From positions 114,726,533 to 114,790,532 of the forward strand of contig JARDYH010000001.1 of NCBI GenBank assembly GCA_029215795.1: a DNA stretch of 64,000 nucleotides, in the 5' to 3' direction. Position 1 is the stretch's first letter. Every line of letters starts with the position of its first letter. Positions 37,413 to 48,088 of this stretch are shown in pieces. A program made the translations under genes and the position numbers. A model generated the notes under the pieces. It saw only the letters and a list, made by a program, of their open reading frames with translations, did not search any database and was not told the DNA's origin. The DNA comes from Anniella stebbinsi. Lineage: Eukaryota > Chordata > Lepidosauria > Squamata > Anniellidae.

Positions 37413-38391
37413 GTAATGCACCTTTTTGCCTTATGTACAAATGTTAGACACTACCAACTTAGTTCGATTGGCATATAGTAAAACGCTATGTGTGTGATGG
37501 AAATGGCATCAAGTTAAGCACCAAATGCTTAATGTTATTCTGCAGGAATACTTGGAAGTGCTGTTGTTCCTTGACCTTCTGAGGTTAAAAATGCATGAAT
37601 GGCACTTCAAGGTTGTCTTCATGACACCAAGATGGCTCTGGGAACAGAAACTTGCCATCGTTTGACTTCCATTCTTGAATAACTCTGTTTTCCGCCTCAT
37701 CAAAAGCCTTATGCAGGGATTCACCAGCACATTTAGGGTTAAAACTGTAATAGGGCAGGGGGCGGCATGGAAGGGATATGCAAGAAAGCCAGCTTCTCCC
37801 CAATGTCCCCAGGCACATGGGTTCTTCTATAGACCTCCCAGTGTTGAACTTGAAGGTTTGCAAAGGGTTTCAGCTGATCGAGAACCCTGTCTTCCTATGG
37901 CCACCTGGGTAGAGATTTATTTATCTGATTAACTGGCCATTAAATTAGCAGCTGCCCAGTTTCTTATAACAAGAAGTCTGAGAGCATCATCAGACGGGGG
38001 GGAAATCGCATTTCCTTACCGTCGCTTCCTTCCTGCACTCTGTCCCACGATACTTCCTTTTTTTTCACATGGGGAAGAAAGAGGAAGTAAACACTGATCA
38101 CATGGCCCATTCAGTGGGCGTTTTTATCGCGCCGCTTTTCCTGCACAGAGCAGGAAATGCTGGCATATTTTGTTTCAACCCACCACCCCCCGATTTAAAG
38201 GGGTCTATTTTGTGATGGAAAGAAGGCAAGAAGGAGGGGAAGACACATGGGAGGCAGACGTCATTGTCAAAAGGACTGCAACCATTCGCAAGTGGGATGT
38301 AATGAGCATGCGATAAAATGCTCTGAGGTATTGCAGCTTATGCTGGGAACAACATGACTGCTTTAAAGACAATCAGAATCCTTAAATGGTA

Positions 38392-38435
<44 letters not shown>

Positions 38436-39631
38436 CACCTACTATTTATACTCCAGTAGTGTCTGTGCTTGCTACTGATTGCTAGTTGCAGCATAGGTAT
38501 TTGGAGATTGAAAGCAAGACATCATAGAAAACAGAATCATCAGTGCTCCTAGAATTGGAATGGTTATGGCTTGAAAGATGGTAACGTGGGCATAAAATAA
38601 GGCCTTGGTTTGTTTTTGTTTTTTAATTCTGAAGCAGACTTTTCTGAATAGCATTACATACACCAGTCTAGTCTTTTGCAAAACAGTAACAATACTCCAC
38701 TCTTTACCTGAATTACAAATGTCTGAGAATTGAGAAACGCTACCTTTGCATCTTACAGGTTTTTATTTTTCTGGTGGAAGAAAAATGCGAAGAGATTCTC
38801 TCATCCCTAATCCGTAAAGAGGTAACTTGAACAGTAGCCACTGTACCTAAAACGGAATGTAGGATTTAACAAAATGTACATTCCCCCCTCAAATTTTTTG
38901 TTACTGAAATTGTTTGGGGGTGCAGAAAAAATCTGCTTCAAGTATGCTTAAGTGCAATAAATTACACATTAAAATAGCAAATTTATAACATACCTGCAGA
39001 ACCTTTGAATTTGTACCATATTTACTGGCTTACAATTTTCAGCAATAAATCCTTATGCAAAATGGCTCAGCAGTTTTAGAAGATGCTTATTCTCCACAAA
39101 ATATCCTGGAACAGAAAGAGAAATCAACGTATACACACCCAAATATTTCCCCTATGTGTGATGGGACCACCTGGTACACTTGTCCCACCTCTACCATCAC
39201 TGGATATCCATGCACCGGGCATGATACATGTAAGCCACACTCAGATGTTTGACTCAGATGTCCATGTGTCTATGTCTGGTAGCATCAGAGATAGGACAGG
39301 TATTCAAGGATAATGGGGTGCGAAGACATGTTCATATATTTAGAGGGAGTGAGGAAGGCAGGAGCAGGCAAAGGAAATATCGAAACCTTCAGGTGAACTC
39401 CCAACTACCACCGCCACACACAGGGCTAACTAACATCAACTTCCTGTGAGAAAGAAGCAGCAGCGAGGGAGACAGGAGCAGGCAAAGGGAACGTCAGGGC
39501 CAGCTGCAGCTGAATTCCCCCATCGTCCTCCCAGAAGATGAGCAAGTAAGCAGAGCCATTCAACCATCATTGCTAGAAATCCACTTAATTTATTCCTCTT
39601 CCCTTCCCATCTCTTTTTCCTTGTGTGTTGT
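37413..39631. other. Downstream flank, mostly unannotated
   Basis: Contains a CpG-containing block (37975-38340) that starts gagcatcatcagacgggg and looks like an inserted repeat, and a long TA run (38392-38433). A minus-strand open frame at 37585-37863 has no recognisable domain. Confidence 0.4.
38392..38433. repeat. (TA)n microsatellite
   Basis: About twenty TA units, the longest simple repeat in the window. Confidence 0.93.
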
Positions 39632-39715
39632 GTCTTTTAAGATTGTAAGCTGGTAGGCAGGGACTGATTGTAAGCTGCTCTGTAAGGCATGGGATAAAAA
39701 TAATGATACCACAGT
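39632..39715 (+). repeat. LINE 3'-tail relict
   Basis: Reads agattgtaagctggtaggca and gattgtaagctgctctgtaa then ggataaaaataatg, an old LINE tail in plus orientation. Confidence 0.5.
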
Positions 39716-41652
39716 ACAAATAGAGAAGCAGTCTGGAAATCTATTATTCGATCTGCCCAAATTTGTTTGGGAATGACTGAATGGCAGAGAAGGAATACCA
39801 AAAGTAGTACTCCTCATAGTCAAAAGTACAGCTCTGCCTAGTATAACGCTGATGACTCTTATGCAGTAACATAATTTTGAAATGTGGCAGGGTCTACAAC
39901 AGACAACACTTCTGTCTTGTCTGTCTGTCTCTCTTTACGAGCAACAGATGAAGATGATGCATCATTTGCAAACTCTACTTGGAATCAAATTGTTTCAATA
40001 AACTGCTCAGATTGGAAGAGCCAAAAGGGTTTCCACTGAGATTTTAAATTTAACTGCATTAAGGGCTCAATCCTATGCATACTTAGACAGAAAGCTATTT
40101 AGACCATCTACGCCTATAACGTTACATAAATGGGTCTCCTTGCGACTGCCATTTGTACAAAAGGGCCCTTTATATATAAGGACAGGCTGCCATTTTCCAC
40201 AAAAAAGCAGCTCAGCAGAGAAGCGGGTTCTGTTGTGCCTGTCCGACTCGGTGCACACCAAGTTGGGCAAACTGTGGACCAGGGGGCTGAGCCAGTGAGA
40301 ATCACTGAGCCTTGAGCCCCAACCAGACCACCCATGAACTCCCTATTTACAGTAGCATCTAGTTTAATTTTCAGTGGCTCAGGTGCACACACATGGCTTC
40401 TGATGTGCAAAAGCAGCTCCATGCAAACAGAAGCTGCCCATCATATTTTGTCAGCCAGGTTTTCCCCATTGCATAAGCAGAGAATTTCCTGCATCATAGA
40501 AACGAACAAAATAGCTTCTGCCATGGAGGATGGAGCATAGTCACCCCCATGGAACTACGATGCAAAGGAAGGTTTTAAGCTAGAATAGGAACACATTGGG
40601 GCGAAGATACTTTTGCTTTCTGCTTCAGGCAAAGGATAAGGTAGGACATAAACAGAAACTGACCAGACTGAGTATTGAATCTTACTTCAACCATTGTGAC
40701 ATCCTCCTCCACCATACCTGATGACAACAGGCTGCTTAGCGGGCACAGAGCAGGCCACATGGCACACTGAGCTCTGGCCTCCAATGTCTTTCTGCCAGCC
40801 CCTGCACACCTAGGATTGGGCAGTTGCCTCATTCTGTCTAACAGTAGGGCTGGCCTTGTGACTGGAAGCAGAGGTCTTGTACATCATCTACTGCCTGACC
40901 CCTTTTCTTTTTCAGATCCATATGCTAAGGATCGAATCAGAGGGTTGGGTTTTTTTGGGGGGTGGAGTTGCATTCAAAGCACGTTTTCTACTCCCCATGT
41001 ATGGTCCCTCCCCACCAAGGACCCTGCAAATGGGAAAGAGAAGCAATTTCACTAAATGATACCAGTATGTAGAAGAAAAATCCCCCCTTATTAATTAGTG
41101 ACATTCAGTTTTCAAAGCTGCTATTTTTGGTTTTGACGTAATTTTCCATATTGGGTTCTCATCCCAATTTTAAGCTGAAAAAGTCATATTTAAAATATTA
41201 TTAACCATTCTTACAATTTTAAAAGACTGGAGGGAGGGAGGGGAAGAGAGAATCGACATTGTAAGGTAGGTTTTAATCAATTTCACAAATGTTTGATGTT
41301 TAAACATTGGAATAGGGCTTAGTTTTCATAGGAAGAACTAAAAATAATATTTAATTTGTAAAACCTGGATTGTGTGTTCTTTGGCTTATTATTATTTCAG
41401 TGCTCATTTTGCAAGAACTGGAAAATTGAAACACATTTTTAAAATAAGTGCAACTGGACAACCTTTGCTCTTAATTTTTCAGCAAGAGGGATCATTCTAT
41501 GTTAAGAGTAACATGTCACAAAATCTAGTGCAAAAAACAGTCTTCTCCACTAGTATATTATCTCAATAGTTTACATGTTCCCAGTTGTATATTTTTCTTT
41601 TAGCACAACTTTAAACTCAAAAGTATTTTTGCCATTCAACCTGGTTTAGACA
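39716..41652. other. Intergenic sequence, no gene seen
   Basis: A one-armed relict of the 107-bp palindrome lies near 40065-40105. The overlapping open frames at 40100-40420 on both strands are in GC-richer repeat-like sequence and show no domain. Confidence 0.4.
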
Positions 41653-41962
41653 TGGGACAGTATCCAATTGGGTCCTTTTGCATGTGGCCAGCCCCACCGG
41701 TCCCGGTCCACAAGCAGCTCCTGCTACTTGCATGATGTGATATAACGCTTCTGGGGTCAAGCCCTGAAATGAGTTTGAAATGCTCCTTTCTGGAGGAGGG
41801 AGATTGCCAGAACCCTGCCTCTTCCAGAAATGAGCATTTCCACTCATTTCAGGGCTTGATCCCAGAAGCACTATAACACATCACGTAATTGGTAAGGGAT
41901 GCTTATGGACTTGGTCCACTGGGATTAGCCACGTGTGGAAGGGCCCGATTGGATAATGCCCA
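41653..41962. mobile_element. Palindromic MITE, about 310 bp
   Basis: Imperfect inverted halves: near 41758-41815 caagccctgaaatgag and tttctggagg are mirrored at 41820-41880 by ctcatttcagggcttgatcc. The outer ends (gtatccaattgggtcc and gggcccgattggataatg) also mirror each other. No coding capacity. Ends are approximate. Confidence 0.75.
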
Positions 41963-43673
41963 GGGAGAGCTAGTTACACTGTTCTGTAGATTGTGAACAT
42001 CAAAAATTTACTCTAGCTATCCTGTTAAACTATTCCAGAAACCAGCTGCAAACATATGCTAACTTGCAGGAACAGATTTATCCAGAGATGTTCCATGTCA
42101 GTGAGTAACAAAGGTTGTCATTGTAAGAAATATCTCCTCTGCATGATAATGTCATCAATAGATTCAATCTTCTTTTCCCCCTCAATTCCTTTATAATAAT
42201 ATTATGGCCTGTGCATCACTTTTCAAATCTGACCATCGATGCCATGTTCCCTTGATTTCCTCCAAATCACTGAAATTGTAGCAGTTGATGACCTCACATG
42301 TAGTATGCTTAAATTTAAGTTGCTGGCGTATCACCAAACTCTACTGAAGTCCAGTTCCATGTATTCCCAAGCCAGAATGTTATGGAGCAGACTGAAAGTA
42401 TGCCCGACTATTAAGAAATTAGATTATAATAAAGATTGGTTGTGCCCAACTAATAAGAAATTAGGTCATTGGTTGTGCATTGCAATTAAACATGAAAGTG
42501 TGGATTAATCACACCTTGTCGGATGTAGACACCCTAAATTAAATGTTTGAAGTAAAGCCAGAATCTAGTCAGCACTTAAATACAGATACCATATATGTTT
42601 TGCTGGGATCTTAGATACCTGAAGATAATTAACTGATGCTTTAAAATGGGCCATTGAGCAAGTTAATTATTTTTAGTTTTCACAGCTTTCTGAGAGTTCT
42701 GAATGCAGTTGAGTTAATTAATTATTGTACCATCAAGCCAAGGCATAGGTCTGTACTAAGCTAACTGGGCACATTGGGATTCTGACAGCTGACATAAGAG
42801 AGAATAGCGCAGTTGCCTCTTACAGCTGCATTGCTCTTGCTAGATGAACAAAAGTACAAAGACTAAGATTAACTAAAGCTGTGTCCATAGCCTGCCCTAT
42901 CAGTGGCTCTCAAAGCGTAGCTTCTCCAGTTGCTAATTACCTGTCAATCATCTGGAATTCTTAAGGCTCACACATTTTTGCTATCAGCCTAGCATATTAA
43001 TTGTACAACCCAAGCTAGGGAACAAAGGCTAAACTGTTCATCAGGGTAGGGTAATGAGTGGCCTTTTTAAGCCAATACTAACAAAAAGCAGAAAAATGGG
43101 ACTCTTTGTCAAAGTAGAGCTGTACAGCTGACCTTAACTCTAGCAAACATGCTTGTGAACTTACTACTATTTGCCAGTTAAAGTAGAGCAGAAAATAAAA
43201 GAAAAGGCTTATAAAACCCCACAGTATTTTTCCTAACTGAGCCGAGACTTTTTAAAAAAACAACAACAACTTGAATGTCTGTTTTTAACATAATCCAGAA
43301 CTGCTGAAATGTTGATAGGCTAGGAGCAAGGAATGCTACAGAAAGTTGAAACAAAGCTTACAATTCTTATTTCTACATTAGCCCAAATAGTAGGGGCTGG
43401 TTTGTTTGTATTTTGCTCTCTTAGTATTATTGCTAAATAATACTTGCCTATCATCTGCTTTTGACACTCCAAAATCTGCAATTCCTACCAGAATTCAAAC
43501 AAAGATGGGCCCATTGAATATTGGAATGTCATAATAATAATGAGGTGGAACTGAGTGGATCTGCTCATCACTATATATAACATGCCAAAACGAAGTCTTC
43601 TGAAAATGAGGTGCTGTAGTGTAAAGAGAACTGATAAAGAGGTGCTATTGTGTAAGGTGAATGATACTGATGT
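41963..43673. other. Intergenic sequence, low repeat content
   Basis: No transposon ends, microsatellites or open frames of interest. The part at about 42660-43060 has words such as ttaattaattatt and cctgtcaatcatc, compatible with homeodomain or TALE-factor binding, and could be a conserved non-coding element. Confidence 0.35.
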
Positions 43674-44053
43674 AGTTCACACATAATGAATGCTAAGCTA
43701 TGGTGCAGTTTGTTGAAATTTGACTTGTTGTGTCTGAACCCGTCCCTACAAACAAACCATGGTTTGTTAAGCAGGAATAAACCCACTGGCTTATGAAACC
43801 TGGCATTTTAAAATCACAGCTTGTTGTGATGTCTGAACCCAGAACCATGGCTTATCCCTAGCTTGTTCGCATAGGTGTCCACTCTGAAACAGTAGAGCCC
43901 AGCTGAAAATGAAGGCTAGCAAAATGGGTGGGGGAGAAACATACCAGAAACAGGAAAAACAATCTGCAATTTGATTGCTTGTCTGCAAGACAATTCATGG
44001 CTTTAGTAACAAACCATGCTTAATATAAATTGTGGCTTAGCATTATGTGGGAA
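43674..44053. mobile_element. Palindromic MITE, about 380 bp
   Basis: The left end gttcacacataatgaatgct mirrors the right end agcattatgtgggaac with small gaps. The interior carries repeated words such as aaaccatggtttg. It resembles 33600-33832 in composition. No transposase. Confidence 0.6.
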
Positions 44054-45357
44054 CACAGGCAATGATCCAGTTCATATGTAATGCACAATTAGTGTGGCTG
44101 TGGGGGGTGAGTAAACTTTGCAAGTCATATTCTTTCAGGGTTTTAGTAGGGATTTCTGTCTGCAAATCATGTGGGCATGTCCTATTTGCAATCCCAAATG
44201 TGAATGCATGCAGGAGTATGCAAATTCCCAAATTTGCTATTGTGTTCAAGTGTTGCTGTTTCTTCAAATGCGGACTTTAAAATTTATTTTTTTAAAAAAA
44301 AATACAAACATTTTTACACTTTAGTCAATAGAGAAAAGTCCTTTTGAAAAAATATACACAGAAATGTGTATTTTTACCATTTGAAATGTGCACATATCCT
44401 GACCTAAGAAGTGAAAAAATTGACTAAAAATGAAAATGAGAGCAAGCCAAAATGAGCATCAAAGTGATTTTCAGAGAATTTATGTGAGTTCTCTCATTCC
44501 TAGGTTTTAGTAACATGAAATAAAGAGTTGATATTCCTCAGGGGAATTACAAGTGTTCTTCCTGTGTACAAACGGGTGGAAAGTGAAGCATATTGTTATG
44601 TTTGCCTTTTGCATGAGTACAACAGGGCACATCCCTTTGTAAGTGTAAAGGGAATGGTCAGGCAGTCTCAGAGAGTCTAACTTGGTAAGATAATATGACT
44701 ATTATACATATGATACAGGTAATATACTATATAAGTGGTATTATTCTGTCTGGATACATTCCATCTCTTTTTGAGAAGTTCTATCACCAATTATTTACTA
44801 ATTGTATCAAAGATACATCCTTCAAATTAAAAAGTTTTCCTACCATTTGCCTTAAAACTGGTCCCTAATGTAATTTTGAAATTTTGCATGCCTTTGGGAA
44901 GATGAAGGCATAACTCTGCTATTCACCTTGGATCATATTAACCATATAGTCTCTGTATATAATGCTAGTGGTGAAAATACTTTTAAAAACAATTGGTATG
45001 AATACAGAAACTGTCCAATACACCTCGCTGTGCCTCAGCAGTTCTTTCAATGGTCGAGGAATGACTTTTATTAAGAAGATACTTGGAGTGGGAGGATTGA
45101 GCTTGATGTAGAGAATTCCCAGTCCACTTCTCCCAACCACTCTAGCACATTATCTAAATCTTACAAAACTCATAAAACTTTGAGACGAGAATTATCCACA
45201 CGCTTTTTCGCCATTATGTTCTCACACTCCACTGATTTTGATCTCCCCCAAACATGTACATTTCGACTCCATTTATGTTATGCATTTGCAAGCTCAGTCG
45301 TTGAGGATAATTAATCCTAAGTATAGCTGTTCAAACATTCAGTTGAACATAAAGCTG
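44054..45357. other. Intergenic sequence, no feature seen
   Basis: AT-rich; no gene, array or element with clear ends. Confidence 0.4.
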
Positions 45358-45365
45358 CTCAAAGC
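45358..45365. repeat. 8-bp target duplication, left copy
   Basis: ctcaaagc, repeated exactly at 46447-46454 on the other side of the palindromic element. Confidence 0.9.
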
Positions 45366-46446
45366 TAGGCTGACCATATGAAAAGGAGGACAGGGCTCAT
45401 GTAACTTTAACAGTTGTAGAGAAAAGGGAATTTCAGCCAGTGTCATTTGTATGCAATTAGTTCCTGGTGAAATTCTATCGTGTTCACCAGGTCTTGCTCT
45501 GGGAAACCAGCCAGCAGAGTGGTTATCAGTCCATTCTGGGAAGGCAGCCAGCAGGATTGTTTGGAGTTGTTTTATCAAAGAGATTTAACCCTTGCAAAGA
45601 CTGAAGAGCTGGGTCTCAGGAAGGTTTCACAGTTTCCAGTATCCACAGACCAGTTCAAAAGCCAAGGGGAAAATCCAGATAGAGAGGGTCCAAGAGCCAA
45701 TTCCGAAGTCCAGGGTCAGAGAAAGTCCACAAGCCAAAGCCAAATCCGTAGTCAAAAGCCAATAGCCAAAGCAGGAGTCCACAAGCTAGGATCAGGAAGA
45801 GAAGCTAGGCAGCTTTCACGTTGGTTGTTCCTAGCAGAGAAACGTCTTACACTTAAGCAGCTTTCTCAGCCTGGCCTCACCCCATCCCCAGCTGTGCCTT
45901 ATTATTCTGCTTTAGCTATTTAAGCTCAGTGTCCACCGTGCCACGTTTCTGCAGTCACAGACTTCTTATCGCAGGCCGGCCCTGCTCTGCTCGCTTTAGA
46001 CGCCTCCGTTGCCAAGGACTTGGTGGCTGTCATTCTTCGCCTTCAGAAACTTCTTCCGGGGAGACAGGAGGTGGAGGAGGATAACTTTCCTGGGATTTCT
46101 CTGCCTCTTCTGCCTCACGGCCCCTCTCCTCCTCCGCCGCTGCCTCCGATAGACTCTGAGGCCAAGAATCTGCAGCCCCGGGTGAGTCAGCTTCATCCTC
46201 TGATGAAGATTCCTCAGGAGGGGCTGTGACAAATTCCCTCTTCATCACAACAGTTAAAGTTGCAGGAGCCCTGCCTTCTTTTGTATATGGTCACTCTAGT
46301 ATAGTGCCTGCAACTTTAACTGTTGTGATGAAGAGGGAATTTCACCAGGAACTAATTGCATACAAATGACACTGGCTGAAATTCCCTTTTCTCTACAACT
46401 GTTAAAGTTACATGAGCCCTGTCCTCCTTTTCATATGGTCAGCCTA
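45366..46446. mobile_element. hAT-type palindromic MITE, split by an LTR
   Basis: Without the insertion this is a 320-bp element with two 140-bp arms and a 40-bp loop (46267-46306). The left arm is 45366-45475 plus 46237-46266; the right arm is 46307-46446. I compared them base by base and found no mismatch. The ends read taggctgaccatatg. An exact 8-bp duplication flanks it, the hAT-type length. No transposase is encoded, so it was moved by one supplied elsewhere. Confidence 0.9.
45476..46231 (-). mobile_element. Solo LTR (Ty3/gypsy or ERV type), nested
   Basis: This 756-bp segment interrupts the palindromic MITE and is flanked by a 5-bp duplication, aattc (45471-45475 and 46232-46236). On the minus strand it begins TGTCACAGCC and ends GAACACGATA, with a TATA-like TTAAATAG (45916-45923 reversed) and a string of pyrimidine-purine repeats (TTTGGCTTTTGACTAC-like). 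No internal gag/pol/env region is present, so it is a solo LTR left by recombination between two LTRs. The minus-strand open frames over the GC-rich end (46030-46248) are Glu/Ser-rich and have no assigned role. The final CA expected of most LTRs reads TA here. Confidence 0.8.
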
Positions 46447-46454
46447 CTCAAAGC
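46447..46454. repeat. 8-bp target duplication, right copy
   Basis: Exact copy of 45358-45365. Confidence 0.9.
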
Positions 46455-46479
46455 TGTAGCCTTTACTTATGCCCATCCT

Positions 46480-47540
46480 GGCTTATGAAATCTGCCAGAC
46501 AACAGCTGAGGGGATGGGCAATAAATGCCTCTTTGAAGGAAGGTGAGATCTCACTGACTCTTAAGGAGGAATGTTTAAAGAAGTCTTCATTGGATTCTTC
46601 TGATTTCAGTAATAATTACCCTGTGTCAAACTTACTCTTCTTGGGCAAGGTCTTGGAGTACACACTGGCGGACCAACTGCAGGTTGGTTGGTTTTCAGAT
46701 GAAAAATATTTGGATCCATTCCAATCTGGTCTGGATAGCGGTCTGAAATTGCTTTGGTCCAGTACATTCAGTACAATAGTAGGTGCCATCTAGTGGCCAT
46801 CTAGAGGAAATTCTTGTTACTGTCAATGTTGAGAAAATGAGGGACAAAACTGCTCCGGCCCTGTAATCAATGCTAAACCCACCTTCCACAAATTCCACAG
46901 TATGCTGATGACACTCAACTCTATCTCTTTTTTCCATCTAAATCCAAGGAAGCTGTTCTAGATCCATGAAAGCTGTTCTAGTTCTAAATCAGTATCTGAT
47001 CTCAGTAATGGACTAGATGAAGGTAAATAAATGAAGTTTAATCTTGACAAGATAAAGATGTTCTTGGTTAGATGAAAGGCAGATCAGAGAATAGGGATTC
47101 AGACTGTGCTGGATGGGGTTACTCTCCCCCTGAAGACTTAGGCACATAGTTTGGGTGCTGGCCATGGTCATGCATGCCTTGGTTGCATTTAATTTGGACT
47201 ACTGTACCATGTTTTACATGGGGCTGCCTTTGAAAACTGTTCACAAAATTCAGCTGGTCCAGAATACTGCAGCCAGACTGTTGACCGGGGCTGCATACAA
47301 AAAACATATAATTCTCTTGTTACAACAGTTTCACTGGGTACTGGTCTGTTTCTGGGAACAATTCCTTGTGTTGGTTATGAACTACAAAGCACTATACCAG
47401 GCTACCTCAAACACTGCTTTCTCCTATACAAGCCTGCCCAGGTCTTAAGAACTTCCTCAGAGGTCATTTGGTTGGGCATGAATGAGGGCCTTCTCAGAGT
47501 TCACTCCATGGCTGTGGAAGTCCCTGCCAAGGGAGGCTAG
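46480..47540 (+). pseudogene. L2/CR1-like LINE reverse-transcriptase remnant
   Basis: In plus orientation, pieces of an L2-type RT can be read in order. INASLKEGEISLTLKE and SNLLFLGKVLEY come first (46515-46665), then DPFQSGLDSG (46710-46740), then YADDTQLYLFF (46900-46935, RT catalytic motif). Further on are a VLDGVTLPL-like segment (47105-47135) and NLDYCTMFYMGLPLKTV then QLVQNTAARLLTGA (47190-47295). Frames change and stops intervene, and several motifs between are missing. It is an old, internally deleted copy; no protein is possible. Confidence 0.85.
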
Positions 47541-47831
47541 GTTTGCTCCCTCTTTGCTCCCTCTTTGAAATGAACAGACCAGGATCCAGAATTTTTAAAT
47601 GTCACACCCAAATATTTATATCAGTCAACCTGCTCCAGAAACTGATTATCCATTTTCCATTGGTGTTTCTTCCTTTTCTTCCCAAACACCAGTTTTTCCC
47701 CCCCTTTTGGAACAGTTCACTTGTAAAAGTTTCCTAATGCAGTATGAACTTAATGCTCTCAAAAATCTATGCATCCCCACTGGCATATGACAGAAAAATA
47801 GCACCATCTGCATATCATAGAATAGAATGTT

Positions 47832-47985
47832 CAAAAGAGTCAGTTTGTGCCAAAGAAGGGTTTTTTTAATGAATTCTCAACAACCTAAGATCCATATCCA
47901 AAAGAGTCAGTTTGTGCCAAAGAGTTTTTATGAATTCTCCTTAACCTATGATCCATATTCAAAAGAGTCAGGTTGTGCTGGGGCC
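47832..47985. repeat. Tandem triplication, ~61-67-bp unit
   Basis: Units start caaaagagtcagtttgtgcc at 47832, 47899 and 47960 (third with one change and truncated). Spacings are 67 and 61 bp. It lies inside the LINE fragment described next. Confidence 0.85.
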
Positions 47986-48088
47986 AAAATATGACATCAA
48001 AAGCAGCCTGAAAATCTACATAGGCAGCATAAAGAAGTGTTGTGGTGGGGATGTATACATCCTTACCTGGTGATTTCGGAGGAACCAA
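47840..48088 (-). pseudogene. LINE RT fragment, different family
   Basis: The minus frame 48088-47885 contains LYAAYVDFQAAFDVIFW, a recognisable RT motif A (xDFxxAFD), followed by LLNMDHRLRRIHKN. The style differs from the L1 (LFKAFD) and L2 (LDLSAAFD) versions. Only this piece is left, with the C-terminal part duplicated by the tandem repeat. Confidence 0.55.

Noticed and set aside
37585..37863. 92-codon minus-strand open frame downstream of TMEM47
   Set aside because: No domain, no repeat copy in the window and no splice context; left as unassigned.
38392..38433. TA run considered as a cruciform or origin element
   Set aside because: Simple microsatellite without other supporting features.
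45480..45923. 147-codon plus-strand open frame
   Set aside because: It reads the antisense of the solo LTR; the Gln/Ser/Lys-rich composition comes from the LTR repeats.
46030..46248. Acidic Glu/Ser-rich minus-strand frame
   Set aside because: It is inside the LTR and MITE. Similar acidic stretches can be translated from GC-rich LTR ends; no gene can be supported.
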